A stretch of 64,000 nt of DNA from Acanthosepion esculentum (GCA_964036315.1 OZ038478.1:148958183-149022182); one strand, 5' to 3'; shown: positions 10,055 to 24,599, counted from the stretch's first letter. A program made the numbers and translations. Notes: generated by a model from the letters alone, not told the origin.

Positions 10055-11483
10055 GAGATGGGGAATTCGGAATCTTTTCCACCTGTCATCTTCATCGTTT
10101 TTGGTCCTGAGAAATTAATTATTTCCCAGATAGGATGTCCCCCCCACTTTCTCGGGAGGCGGTTGTAGGTATTATTTAGCACACAGCCTCTTCCTCCTCC
10201 TCTTAGTATCTTCCACTAATATCACACAGTGGACGTGGGAAGCTCCTTCACTCTCCTTGGTGTTCCGTCTGTGTCTGCTACACTTCAGCGGTTGCTAGCG
10301 GCTCTGCCTCTTTCCTTGATCACTCTTTTTCACCTGTCACCTTAACCACCCAGCGAAGACTAATTTTGAAAAAAATTTGTTCCAAATGCTATAACATCGT
10401 AAGTGAAATGTTACCTGTGTTGACTTTTTTCTGATCTAAAAGTTTAATAAACAATTGGTCTTCTTCTCATCGACCCACTTACATTTTCCCAGGGAGAATC
10501 CTGCAGCTTACATTATGGTGACAGTATCGTCGTGTTTTTATAAAAACAATTAAATCAGTGAGTTATTGTGTTCAATCCTGACACCTCCGCAGAGATTGTC
10601 TAAGTCAGGTTTATATTTCCTTCCCGTCCGAAATCAGATACTGGACATTTGTCTCTCATGTCGTTCGGCTCGCATCAGGAACATTCAATAAATAACATTT
10701 TAACCTTTAACAGGCATCTAAATTTTTATCCGATTCTTTTCATCTTGATTCCACGGACACGCTCAAGGCGGGCGTTATTAATCAATTGTCAATACTTTGC
10801 CCATCGTAAAAAATCAAGTATTGTTCTTAGCCAGTCATTTGATTCGTTTTAGAATTTACGATTCTCTGGCAGCGAATTGTTTATTAGCATAACGTTCTTA
10901 ATTCATGAACCCTTTTCATGTTAGTCTATTTATCAGTACATTGTTTTAGATATTCAAAAGCCTCTATTATTTTATTTACCAGCAACCAAAATAGTAATAC
11001 AATTATTTCTCCATCCAGTTACATGTGATATCAATTTCAGCTGTTGAAAGTCCTCAAGTGATGTGTTGTTATTGTGATTCTGTAGCTCCAGTGAACAATG
11101 TTCGAAGAATTACGTTCGTCGTTCTGATCCACACGCTTTACTCACTCAAACCAGTTTTAACTATTCATACCAGAAAGCGGTTGTAGACAATAGACGGTTT
11201 GGATGGCTGAAAGGGTTTGGCTCAATGCATGGCATCCATAGGAAAGTCTCGATATGACGAGGATATTTAAGAACATTAACTAGATTTTTTAAGATAATGA
11301 TTCAGTTTTCTAGCAATTTGCGGTGTTTGACGAAACTACATCAACGGTGTAAAATGTAATGTTCTAATAAATTCACATTTAGCACCTGTGATTATTATAT
11401 ATTGATATAATGAGAGTATATCATATTTTTGAGTTTGTTTTGATTAGAAACATATAAATACATGATATAGGAGAGTGTACAGT
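10055..11483. other. spacer, nothing recognised with confidence
   Basis: 10055-10350 is pyrimidine-rich and less AT-rich than its surroundings. No coding motif was found on either strand. The rest is AT-rich. Confidence 0.45.
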
Positions 11484-11930
<447 letters not shown>

Positions 11931-12080
11931 CCTAAAAGAAATCATAGGTAATAACCACACTTCAGGGGACAAAGTAATCCTTAATAATCTAAAATCAAAA
12001 ACAACATGATTTTCCCAAACATGTAAGAACAAAATAAGTTTATGCTGCAACCACTAATTCTCCAGTCGCCCCCTCTCTCT

Positions 12081-12411
<331 letters not shown>

Positions 12412-12599
12412 ATGCATGTTTCATTAATATAGACAAGTTTTGTCTATTTATTTTAAGTAAGTTCCTTTCGTATTCTCTGATAAGCTTAATCACATTATCG
12501 TTGAACGACGAAAGGAAAACATCATATTGACACATTTTTTAATTCAATCAAAGCTTTCGGCTTAACATAAGCAATTATCAAAGATCACAATTTTAATAA

Positions 12600-13250
12600 A
12601 TCAAATAACACATATACGAAACCACAATAATGGCAACGCCGTTGCCGTTTGAAGGAGCTCAAAGTAACGACAAACTCTTATTTACGGGCCAAGGAAGCGA
12701 AAAACGCGTCGTAGCTCGTGACGTCACACATGATCAGGCGATAGTGAAAATGAGAATTATTAAGTATGGGAAGCCATTGGTATAAACCAATGGCTTCTGC
12801 TATAGATTATAGGCATTTAAGAATGTTTGTTGAGATTTCATAGTTTATTTTGTTCTGGTTAGGTTTCAACTGTTTTATGTATATAGCTTCAAGGATTTTT
12901 AATTTTTGTTTATTATTTTCATGTTTAAGTATAATTGTGTTGTCAACAAGGATTTTCCGGAATTGAATACACGGGCAGGCATGTTGTTTTAAATGTCTAA
13001 AAATGTCAGAGTTATCTGTTAAATGTAGAGTTAAGCGTCTTGAAAGCGAGTTAATACTTAAGACGACACATTTTTTTGCTGTTTTCTTTCTGTTAACGAA
13101 ATTTTGTCTGAATCCATGTTTATGCCCGAACTACATCCCTGAGCCAATCAGGGTATAGAATATTCGACGTAAATATAATTTTTTTAGGACACAGCAGCCG
13201 CGGTCATCAGAGTAAAATCGATTATACTTCGAAGCTTCGCCCCGCTCGTG
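12600..13250 (-). mobile_element. Penelope-like element 3' end (GIY-YIG endonuclease and 3' UTR)
   Basis: The minus strand from 13065 to 12807 encodes the GIY-YIG endonuclease tail: LSRRLTLHL, DIFRHLKQH, QFRKILVDNTIILKHENNK and ILEAIYIKQLKPNQNKINYE, ending in a TAA at 12807-12809. The 3' flank (12800-12600) matches the 3' flank of the element at 28613-30780, including the gtgacgtcacgagc block. It is therefore a 5'-truncated copy of the same family in opposite orientation. In Penelope-like elements this endonuclease nicks the target DNA to prime reverse transcription. The start of the domain is lost or scrambled upstream of 13065. Region 13090-13250 is probably 5' element sequence. Confidence 0.85.

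Positions 13251-13252
<2 letters not shown>

Positions 13253-13309
<57 letters not shown>
13253..13309. repeat. (TA)n microsatellite
   Basis: Pure TA bordering the Penelope-like fragment. Confidence 0.98.
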
Positions 13310-13314
<5 letters not shown>

Positions 13315-14318
13315 ACTACTTATATTATATTAACATACATATCTGCCTCAATAAACTTCCTGAAGAAATAACCAACATTTATTCTTGGTTCTGTTTTCTT
13401 TCTTTCTCAATTTGCCATCTCGAGGTCATTCTTTCTGACGGTTAAATTACTTTCAAAGAGTTCACATTCCTGAACTATGCAGCGAATTACTGTTGCTCGT
13501 TTTACGCAATTGGGGCTCCGATAGCAACCGTCAACCACAGTGGAGCCAGATTTTTCACGTACTTCAACACTGTGGGTGAAAGTAATATAAACATCCTGGC
13601 ACGGTAACGTGCACAGTTGGCAAGAAATCTACAAAAGCAGACTTAAAAAAAAAATGATCATCTTCATCGAAATTTGGCCTTTCTTATTATCTGCCGAATG
13701 CATAATGTCCGCTACTGCTGACTCTTTTTGCTGAAGACCTGCATTAGTGAATTGAGCGTTTCATGTACTAATAAAAGAATGCCACCAAGTAAAAGTAGGT
13801 GTTTGGTGAAAGAATAAAATAGAGAAGTGAGTAACGTGGAAGGCATTGATAATGAGAGGAAGAAAATCAGATGAAGAAAAACTGGAAAGGAAAGAAACTA
13901 TAAAAGAAGGGAAGTCATATCTGTAAAATTATTCTGTAAAATTTAGTACAGGGGAAGTTCATAAACGTAAATTACATTGGAATGAAAGAAGCCAACGAGG
14001 CTTAGTATCGATCTGCGTGGCTGAGTGTCTTTATTCCTTGCTTACACGACGTCTCACATTGAATGAACTGATGTGCTTGACACGCGTGCTAACCGGACCA
14101 TTAACAGAAACGTCATTGTTAGGGTGGCATCAGATTAGACGACAGGAGGAAAGCGTAAATGGGAAGATAAGGAATTAATATGAAGCTAAACTAGTCTGAT
14201 GAAATATATAAAGTAAAAACATACATAATTTTAAAATATCTGGTCACAACTAAATTTTGTAGAGACTTTGAAGTGGCTTCCAAAGAAAATATATTCAATA
14301 CGGTGTGTGCAATATTTC

Positions 14319-14320
<2 letters not shown>
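13310..14320. other. spacer, nothing recognised
   Basis: No motif recognised on either strand. Moderately AT-rich. Confidence 0.5.

Positions 14321-14407
<87 letters not shown>
14321..14407. repeat. (TA)n microsatellite
   Basis: Pure TA immediately left of the solo LTR. Confidence 0.98.
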
Positions 14408-14411
<4 letters not shown>

Positions 14412-14636
14412 ATGGTCCAGGATGGAACCAATGAAGAACAACATGAACACAAGTGTAGAAATAACGAAGATATATTACACGAAATAATAATACAAGATAT
14501 GGAAGCTGTTAGTATTAGTGTGGTTTGGAGTGAACTATTATCGGCTCGACTAGATTGGTCTCTCTATGTTGAGAGGCGTAGTATACATAGTGTTAGGAAG
14601 AGTTCATTCTGTAGTTATAGGTAAGGACCCATGACA
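14408..14636 (-). repeat. solo LTR of the 3041-3365 gypsy family
   Basis: Starts tgttatggtccagg exactly like 3041-3365 and ends cccatgaca. It shares aataac...agatatattacac and other blocks in order, with internal deletions (229 versus 325 bp). TA arrays lie on both sides, so the atata on each side fits a 5-bp target duplication but is not informative. No internal element sequence is present, so it arose by LTR-LTR recombination. Confidence 0.85.
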
Positions 14637-14656
14637 ATATATATATACACACACAT

Positions 14657-14730
<74 letters not shown>
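14637..14730. repeat. (TA)n/(CA)n microsatellite
   Basis: TA with a short CA core, directly right of the solo LTR. Confidence 0.97.
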
Positions 14731-14731
<1 letters not shown>

Positions 14732-14783
14732 CAGTGGTTAATATATACATATATATATATATATAAAATATATATAAAAATAC

Positions 14784-14832
<49 letters not shown>

Positions 14833-14910
14833 TGTGCGTGTGTGTGTGTGTGTAAATTTCCAAGAGGATAGAATCCAGGTTGAACTCAATGTCCAGGATA
14901 GAGTAAGAAT
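14731..14910 (+). repeat. composite repeat T, plus-strand copy
   Basis: Begins agtggttaatatatac, continues as TA and TG arrays, and ends in a unique tail ttccaagaggatagaatcca followed by ggttgaactcaatgtccagg. The same start and tail occur at 20771-20920 (plus), and the tail occurs at 17811-17864 (minus), where a tRNA-like head and a hammerhead-like core lie upstream. Probably a SINE-like family with expanded internal microsatellite. Confidence 0.65.
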
Positions 14911-14931
14911 ATTTTTATTATATTTTTTGTT

Positions 14932-14935
<4 letters not shown>

Positions 14936-14981
<46 letters not shown>

Positions 14982-15035
14982 GCATACATACATATATATA
15001 TATATATATCTATATATATATATACATATATATAC
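14936..15035. repeat. (TA)n microsatellite
   Basis: TA with a few TACA and TATC units. Confidence 0.97.
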
Positions 15036-15579
15036 CGACAATCATACAACCAAAACTTACAATCTATCTTAGATGAATACCAGTATAGTATCTATCAAAA
15101 TTCCTAAATAACATAATATTCTCATACAGACCCACCAATTACAAAATCGCATCAACAAACGAATTCCATCATATTTTAAAAACAATAAATCCCACAAGTA
15201 AGACACTCGCTCCAACTTATATCGAAACACTTTTTAGCAATGGGGATCGTTGAAGAAACAATCAAGAAAATAAGTGACTGCGTCTATAAATACCCGTCAT
15301 TTCATCCTACCAAAATCCGAAACGACTAAAGCCCTATTGTATGATCATAATAGCCGCTACATAAACTAATGAAGTCAACATAGAAAACCCATTATTTTCT
15401 GCTTTCTATAACATTTATATTGTAAACAAAGTGTTTGAAGCAACTGAATACCACAAATCTACACAATGCATCTTGACGACATTTTTGTTTAGAATCTATA
15501 TTTACCAGTACGCAGAGAGATTTAAATCTTCCTAAAATAGAGCATAAAAAATTCCGCATCCCGAAGAATATTTCTGAGT

Positions 15580-16190
15580 GAACTAAAACACATAAATCAA
15601 AATTAATCAACAATAATTTTCCCAAATACATCATTCAAAATAAAAAGGTCTTACAGCAAATACAGGACACCATTAATAAAATATCACAATAAAAATCAAC
15701 ATATTTCACGGTAATTTGATGCACAATAATTATAAGAAGAACGAATTAGATATAGGTTAAATCATTCAACATCATATTTGCACCGTAATACTAGAAAGAA
15801 CACAAAACTAATAATATACTTCAGAAAATACAAAACAGTAAATCTTGTTATCAGTAATCAAAATATCCCATGAAAAGTATACTAGCAATGACCAATAGAT
15901 GACATCAGTTATTTTATGACACGAAACACAGTCTTGTATTGGAATAAAAGACTGTGTTTCGTGTCATAAAATAATTCCCTATATCGGATATACTACGACT
16001 TCCTGAGTAGAAGCACTTATCAGAGCAAAGTTAAAAAAATATCTATCATGCCACACTCTACAACACCCCACAGAAATATTCTGGTGTAAAAAAAATAAAA
16101 TTCTATGTATATCTCCCTCCCACTATCTGATCTTGTTTAACAATGAGAGTGGCGTCATGTGATAGTCTTTTGATTTTTTGTTAAAAACCC
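15580..16190 (+). pseudogene. Penelope-like element fragment: post-RT linker and GIY-YIG
   Basis: Across frames the plus strand reads INNNFPKYIIQNK (15605-15645), MHNNYKKNELDI (15720-15755), then a block matching ...LIIYFRKYKTVNLVISN (15800-15860), the linker between RT and endonuclease in Penelope-like proteins. After a 66-bp hairpin (15909-15974) comes GYTTTS, the Y-I-G-y-T part of GIY-YIG, near 15983. The tail CHTLQHPTEIFW reaches about 16100. It is similar to, but clearly older than, the copy at 28613-30780, and may be another subfamily. Many stops. Confidence 0.7.
15909..15974. repeat. perfect 27-bp-arm palindrome inside a Penelope-like fragment
   Basis: 15909-15935 and 15948-15974 are perfect reverse complements (core gacacgaaacacagtctt) around a 12-nt spacer. 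It lies exactly between the linker and the GIY-YIG part of the surrounding Penelope-like remnant. Confidence 0.95.
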
Positions 16191-16359
16191 CCCAAAAAAC
16201 ATAGAAAGAGCCTGACTCGAATTCCAGCCGTGCTCAACAGGCGAAGGTTTGGAATAAACACACCAACTAATATTAAAAACCACAAAAAATACATCTCAGT
16301 CAAAATATAAAAAGGGACTAACAGCACCAAAACAAAACCGCTTGAAAATGTGTAACAAA

Positions 16360-16361
<2 letters not shown>

Positions 16362-16428
<67 letters not shown>
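16362..16428. repeat. (TA)n microsatellite
   Basis: Pure TA. Confidence 0.98.
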
Positions 16429-16429
<1 letters not shown>

Positions 16430-17800
16430 CGTATTATTTTGTATCGTTTGTGTCTATCGATATGCTCTGTATTTCGATATGTTATTTTCGCAACACCAAA
16501 TTTTAACAAGAATCCTGACACAACTACAAAATTTAAAGTGTCTAAATTTACGGAAAAGTAATTGGCATGTTATATTATTTTATGCTCATATATAAGCATA
16601 TAAATTGTTCTAATTAAATCAAGAATGAAGCAGTTATGTTACTAAATGATATTTCTTTTAATGTGACCCGACTAATCATGCGAAATTAGTTAACAAATGA
16701 CTTCATTAAAAGCAATTTCAAACGTTTATTCGAAAGGATAAATACCTCAATCTTCTCCCGCGAAAGGCCCGAGGAACCAAAATTGTACTAAGTTTTGAAA
16801 GAGTTTTATTCCATCACTATCTCCATGGCAAAGTTTCAGATGAGCTCCATTCTTTAGTCTTACCTGTCCAGGTATTTACAGCGAGTATTCATCAAACCAT
16901 GTTCACGGAGTGCAGTCAGGTTTATTCCATCGGTATCCGCCCCAGCCCAAATAAGAATGAATTTCCACTGAAGTCTTACTCAGGAATCACTGCTTTGTTG
17001 AAGGGATTTTCCCTGTAATTTCTGCGATGAAAACATTAATATTGATACGTTTCCTTCATAGTTTCACTTTAACGACATTACCTTCTTCTCTTATCATTTT
17101 ATCTTCCATTCATATCTGTCACAGCTTTACTATTTCACACAAAGTCAAAATGTAGTGGCTCACGTGCATTATAACAAGAGAAATATAATTAAAAAATAAG
17201 TGATTGTTATCATTCTATTTTGCATAATATTATTATGAGGATTACCTATATACATATATGTAAACAATTTAGGGAGAATAATTTTCTGCCAAGAATATAA
17301 TTGTTTTATGTCTGGATCTGTATTTACCTCTTATTTCATAGATATGCCAGGTTTATGATGGGTATTTTACTGATAACAAATTTGAGTGATACAAAGATAT
17401 AGCGTATGTAAGGATAAAAGTGTACTGGGATCCTGAAGAATGTGTTAAACATAAAACATACATACCACTCAGTACTGAACTCACTATCCACTATACATTT
17501 TTATCTGTATCTCACTCATTTAAACCGTCATTTAACTCCTCTCTTTAAACCTTCGCTCTATTAAATTTTAATCCCCACCTTCACTTTTAGGCCTTCCTGT
17601 TCTTCTCTCGTCTGTTACCCCTCTCTAGAGCTTTCATTTACTTCTCACATTCGTCCCCCACTCTCATACATACACTCTCACTAAGTTTTAGTTTTTATTC
17701 CCGGAGTTATTTTTTCTGATATCTTTTTGAATTTGGAGTTCTAATGAATTACGATTCCAATGTAATAAATTATAACCATGGAATATTAGGGTTTAAGCCT
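16429..17800. other. spacer, nothing recognised
   Basis: AT-rich with a cytosine-rich stretch at 17510-17650. No coding or RNA motif found. Confidence 0.5.
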
Positions 17801-17804
17801 TTTT

Positions 17805-18066
17805 ATTATATTCTTACTCTGTCCTGGCAATTGAGTTCTACCAGGATTCTATCCTCTTGGAAATTTTTATATATATATTTATGTTTCTGTATGTATATAT
17901 ATTTATATATTTTATTTATATATTTTTTGTCATCCACAGACAAACTGTTTCGCTGTTTACAGCTCATCAGTCTGACTAGACGTCCGGTTGCCTCTAGCTA
18001 GGATAGAACCCAGACTGAATTGGCGTCAGTCGGAACTTCTAACACTAAGCCGTCGGCTCACGGCAG
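17805..18066 (-). mobile_element. composite repeat T with tRNA-like head and hammerhead-like core (SINE-like)
   Basis: Read on the minus strand there are four parts in order. (1) A 77-nt tRNA-like head, 18065-17989: A-box-like ggcttagtgttagaag (18051-18036), a 6-bp anticodon-like stem gactga/tcagtc with a 7-nt loop (18031-18013), and B-box-like gggttctatcc (18011-18001). (2) The hammerhead-like segment 17981-17929. (3) An AT-rich spacer. (4) The tail of composite repeat T at 17864-17811, shared with 14858-14910 and 20896-20920. The head suggests Pol III transcription and SINE ancestry. Outside the element, (TA)n and a ggttaatata motif follow at 18120-18203, as at the start of the other T copies. 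No target duplication was identified. Confidence 0.65.
17929..17981 (-). ncRNA. hammerhead-ribozyme-like motif
   Basis: On the minus strand: stem I outer strand GUC (17981-17979), loop UAGU, CAGA (17974-17971), the invariant CUGAUGA (17970-17964), stem II GCUG-UAAA-CAGC (17963-17952) and the invariant GAAA (17951-17948). Then come CAGUUUG, UCUG (17940-17937), UGGAU and GAC (17931-17929), which close stem I in the type I arrangement with internal loops. Stem III is the weak point. In the register that best closes stem I, the residue before the cleavage point is G, which normally blocks cleavage. A GUC lies two bases on, but using it mispairs stem I. The copy may be inactive or slightly mutated. 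Confidence 0.55.
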
Positions 18067-18125
18067 GGATGAAGGCGTGTTTATTTTTAGATTTAGATAA
18101 ATACACAGTGACTGACAGTGACTCA

Positions 18126-18128
<3 letters not shown>

Positions 18129-18198
<70 letters not shown>

Positions 18199-18220
18199 AT
18201 ATTAACCATTAATATTATCT

Positions 18221-18307
<87 letters not shown>

Positions 18308-18335
18308 GAGAGAGAAAGAGAGAGTGAGTGAGAGA
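18129..18335. repeat. (TA)n microsatellites and a (GA)n run
   Basis: Two TA arrays (18129-18200, 18225-18303) separated by tattaaccattaatatta, then a short GA/GT run. Confidence 0.97.
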
Positions 18336-18848
18336 GAAATATTTTTTTCCAAACTGTGAATCTGTTGGCATTTATATATTTAAAAAAATATATATGCTTA
18401 CTCTCCGCGAGGAAAAATTCCCCATTTCGACCTGAGGATATATTCATAGATACATTTTGGTTTCTAGTTGTCTATTTTATAAAAATGAATGCCAACATTG
18501 AGAAAAAAATATGTGGCAGATTTCCTCGTTTTAAACTGAACCTTTCTTTGCTGAAGGTATCATATGTAGAAGAGAGAACAACAGATGATATTATGCATCG
18601 GGAGACACTCTTCAGATTCCAAGGTGTCAAAATTGTAATTATTTCGCATTCAATGTGTCTAGAACCTCAATCGAGCCGATTTCATTCAGCTTGCGACTCT
18701 TCTTTTATTTTTCATTTAATTTATTTAGTATAATTTACATATAATATTTTGCCAGTGGATAATATATTATCTGAAATTTATATTATACGTTGATAAGAAA
18801 GAACAGTATAATTAATTATGGATTAAAATAAATGATTTAAGGAAAGCA
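18336..18848. other. spacer with an unrecognised 125-codon ORF
   Basis: The ORF 18356-18733 (plus) has no domain, signal peptide or repeat that I recognise and begins inside low-complexity sequence. I do not call it a gene. Confidence 0.4.
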
Positions 18849-18927
18849 CGTATTTCTTGTTGGGACTTCTACATATCGATATACACTAAGATTCAGTTGC
18901 GTCGTGGAAGTCCCAACGAGAAATACG
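18849..18927. repeat. hairpin with 21-bp arms
   Basis: 18849-18869 (core tgttgggacttc) and 18907-18927 (gaagtcccaacgag) are reverse complements with a single T/G wobble around a 37-nt spacer. A TA array starts 33 bp to the right. Could be a small foldback element. Confidence 0.9.
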
Positions 18928-18958
18928 CTCCATCGTTACATATGTAATTTCAATCTTG

Positions 18959-18960
<2 letters not shown>

Positions 18961-19015
<55 letters not shown>

Positions 19016-19024
19016 TACAAGAGG

Positions 19025-19070
<46 letters not shown>

Positions 19071-19169
19071 TATAGATGTATATATATATATACACATGAG
19101 AATATATATGCATATATATATATATAGCTCTATGTACAAGACAGTAAGAAAAAAAAAATATATATATAT

Positions 19170-19261
<92 letters not shown>
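18961..19261. repeat. cluster of (TA)n, (CA)n arrays
   Basis: TA arrays at 18961-19012, 19027-19068 and 19203-19261, with a CA block at 19170-19203. Confidence 0.97.
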
Positions 19262-20950
<1,689 letters not shown>

Positions 20951-22124
20951 AATCTAATCTTTCATCCACTTATTTATTTGTAAATACGCATGGATTTATG
21001 TAAAATATTATATCTGAAACCTTGACTTCAAAATATGGTATAATCTGTTGCTTACGTTTTTCAGTGACGAGATTGGGAAAGGCAGGAATGTATCTCCTAT
21101 CCTCATGCCTTGAGTCCAAAGGCAATATGGCAGATTGCATAAATAGACTTAAGATCCACTGCATTATCTCTACGCTGAAGTGTTGAAATTTCATAGATAT
21201 TGAAGACAATCCTGAAGAAATATATTACATTCCATTGTATGTCAATCATTTTAAATGTTTCATGGAATTGCTATTCCTTTCAATGAATACACTGCACATA
21301 GTAATTTTGTTAGATTCACAGCGTTTCAAAGATAATCCAATCACAGTGTGGTTTAATTGGCAGGATCGTCATCAGAGGGCATTCCACCATCTGCTGGAGA
21401 AACGATATACCTTTTGCTGGTGGGGAATAAGCACATCTGAATGGGGAAGAATCGCATAGCCGATGGAAAATTATGAAATGATTATCTGCAAGAAACACTG
21501 TAATTATTTATATTTGTTAGCAAAAATAATAATCTTCTGTGTGGCTTTGTGATTCCTTCTAAATAATTGGGAGAGCAATTTTTAAGTCTACTTTTTTGCC
21601 ATAATAATATTCACTTAGTCCATTACAGCAAGATTTACAACAGATGTGTTAGAGACATATGTATACAATCCCACTTTTACAGTAAAAATTTTGTTTTAAG
21701 TAGTTCTTGACAGGGTGATAATTATTCGGCCATATAATACTGCCATGAAACCCCCACAAAAGAAAACAGCCATTTTCCTTTAAAATAAAACCACACACGG
21801 TGTATTTTAGTGCCTGCTACATTTGTAGAGATGTGACCATAGACATATGTAACGTCGTTATGATGATCTTAAAAATAAAATAAGCATTGATCATCTATGC
21901 ATATACATTGTGCTGGAATCATAATAGAAATAATTGTACACCCAAGAAACTGGATGCATATAATTGTAGGATAAGTATTGAACGTTATAATTACGAAACG
22001 AGGATATTTTGTTATGTTATCAGAATGTTAGAGAATTAAATAGAATTGAGTCACTTGATGTTGTTAATTACTGAAGAATTAAACAATTTTGGCATTACAC
22101 GTACATCTATATATGGATATATAT
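20951..22124. other. spacer, nothing recognised
   Basis: Short ORFs (for example 21235-21459) lack recognisable motifs. Confidence 0.5.
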
Positions 22125-22482
22125 TGTTGTGGATTCCGGGATGAAATCCAGTATCAAATAATAACAAACGCCAAGAATAAATATAGGAAATAAATGTATT
22201 AACGTAATAATACAAACTGTTAATACAGGTTAGTAGTTCCAGGAATGGGTGGTTAGAAGACAAATATATGTATAAATAGTCTTTGGTATCGACGTATCGC
22301 TGTATGACTTCTTACTGAGTCTACGGGATCGTTACTGTGACTCTTGCGCCGTCTGACCGTTCAAAAGTTCTACCGACCGACTCAACGTTCTACTACTGAC
22401 CACTACCCGGGTATTCACTGGCGGTAGTATATGTATACCTTGGGTGAGATCATTTGTGTAAAAAGGGGAGACCCCCTCAACA
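22125..22482. repeat. solo LTR of a gypsy-like family
   Basis: Starts tgttgtggattccggg and ends ccccctcaaca, with TG...CA ends. The 5-bp sequence tatat directly flanks both sides (22120-22124 and 22483-22487). Its internal layout resembles the 3041-3365 LTR (a purine-rich aataacaaa...ggaaataaa block near the start and a GC-richer block near the end), but it is not the same family. No element interior is present. Confidence 0.7.
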
Positions 22483-22689
22483 TATATAATGAGTGGGAAT
22501 AAAAGAAAATTTTAAAAAAATCACCTCGGAATTATGTTAGAACAACTATTTTTATTTACATATCTTATTCGAAAATCAGTGTCATCATTGTTATTCGAAG
22601 TTTTTAATACTATTGCTGAAAATGAATTAAACGTATAAACCGGCTTTGCATATTGAAGATTACATAGAATACGGTGGATTAGAATTAAG

Positions 22690-24270
22690 ACAAGATTTGC
22701 AAAATCTCCTATATGTTTCTTCTAAAGAACAGTAAGAGAATCGAGTCCATTAATTTATATCCTACCAGACTGAAAGTCATCTTGAAAATACTAGCCAGTC
22801 TTTTAAATGAACCTTTGGACACATGTAGTGGAGTGATACTGCGGGCGTTATTAACTGGTTCCAAGGTATTCAATTATTATCCATCCATCTCCAAAGATCT
22901 TTTCACATTGACCTTGGGGTTTGCCCAGGTTTATTCCAAAAATTCCGATAAGGAACAGAAAATTATCTTAAAATTCAGAAGTTTTTATTCTGATCAACAA
23001 CGATAACAATGGACTAAAATGTCTTCCAATAATTACTTCGACAATTCACTGTGTTCACTTGTCACTGCCGAAGCCCCTAACCTGGTAGGATTATTTATTT
23101 TATATAGTTTATGTGGTTGTGATTGCGTGGATACTAACAATATTGTATTATATAGAGATGATTGCTTGCTGATAGTTAAGGATTCTATTAAAATTCAAGT
23201 AGACCGTATTAGGCAAATGATCCATAGCGAGGTAAAGGATATAGGTCTTATAGTTAAAATAACTACTAACATTAAACAGAGAGGCTTTCTAGATGTTACA
23301 CTAGACCATATCACTACTTAGTTTCAAATTTATATGAAGGTTAATTCGGACCCAGTATATGTACACCTTAATGCTAACCATCCTCCGTTAGTTATTAAAC
23401 ATATACCTCCTCCTATTGATTTTAGAAACAGCACTAACTCTTGTAGCAAATAGGTTTTTAATAAGCATAGCGAATTTTACAAAAGAAATAGCGGTTATAA
23501 ATGTATTACTACTAAATACAATAATAAATAAGATAAAATGATCTAGGAAGATCGTTTGGCTTACTTTAAATTTCAAACTAATGGTTAATAAAACTAAATT
23601 AAAACAAAATTACCTAAGCCTTATTAATATGCATTTTCCCAAAACTAATCTGCTTAGTAAAATATTTAATAATTATACACTTAAATCAATCTATTGTTAT
23701 GCGGACAAGATAGAAAATAATTAAATAACACAAAATAATTGAGAAAATATTTCAAAAGTACAATAATAGAACTTTCAACAAGTATAACAATTAAAAGAAA
23801 TGATGTATTGCGATGGCGCATTAAAATATAATATGAATAATAATACCATTAGCAGCGGAAGTAATTGTAGGAATTCCAATTATTGCCTATTACAAAATAA
23901 TTGCTTAGCGATTTCCGTGATTTATCTAAGTACTATTTCTACAATTGAAAACCCGAGTAGTAAAAAAATTGATTGGAAGCACTAACAATTTCTTTTAAAC
24001 CCGTTCGTACAAACATTTACTATCCTTCAACAATCGTGCTTGTGAAAATAGTAATTTGTTAACCAAATACTTTTGGTGTTTAAAAGTGATAAACAAATCT
24101 CCTACAAGTAAATGGAAATTAGTTAGCAGGACTTGAACTTGTCATTCCCTGTACGCACGATGTTATCTTTCTCTCAATAAAAAATTAGAAATCTTTAGAT
24201 TTAATGTTAGGATTATTTTCTTAAATCAAAGGAATGCACTTACAGTTAACTGTAGACATAGTACAAACTT
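22690..24270 (+). pseudogene. Penelope-like element, second lineage (RT then Zn-like and GIY-YIG region)
   Basis: In order: an RT front block (22713-23006), the segment ending VGLFILYSL, the catalytic box LYRDDCLLIVKD (23149-23184), then GFLDVTLDHITT and NANHPPLVIKHIPPPI (23281-23420). This is the signature of a widespread invertebrate RT family (LYRDDGL...NFLDVTL...SNHPP.iik.iP). Further on come YLSLINMHFPKTNLLSKIFN (23608-23667), a cysteine block resembling CNCRN...LLQNNCL (about 23858-23910), and traces of the endonuclease to about 24270. The order RT, linker, Cys block, endonuclease fits Penelope-like elements with a zinc-finger-like linker. Stops throughout. Distinct from the family at 28613-30780. 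Confidence 0.75.
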
Positions 24271-24346
24271 ATCTTGTAATATGACTGATAATATTATGAA
24301 AGATAATAGAATGGTATTGTATGTTTATGTGATAATAATTATTATT

Positions 24347-24348
<2 letters not shown>

Positions 24349-24412
<64 letters not shown>
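24349..24412. repeat. (TA)n microsatellite
   Basis: Pure TA just downstream of the decayed Penelope-like element. Confidence 0.98.
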
Positions 24413-24416
<4 letters not shown>

Positions 24417-24599
24417 AACAGATAATCGATATCAATTATAATCATTAAGGTCATCTTAGTAAGAATGTATGCATGATTGTATATATGTATATCTACATCT
24501 GTTTATATATGTGTGCATATGCCTGAATATAGATATTTGCGCATGTCTATCCGTGTGTTGGTTTGTATATGTGTATATGAATGTTTATAAGTGTATGCA

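Noticed and set aside
13195..13235. CTGATGA on the minus strand near 13216 as a second hammerhead
   Set aside because: The following bases do not form a stem II and GAAA is absent (taaa). It appears to be ordinary Penelope-like sequence.
18356..18733. 125-codon ORF as a gene
   Set aside because: Starts in low-complexity sequence, no motif, no neighbouring exon signals.
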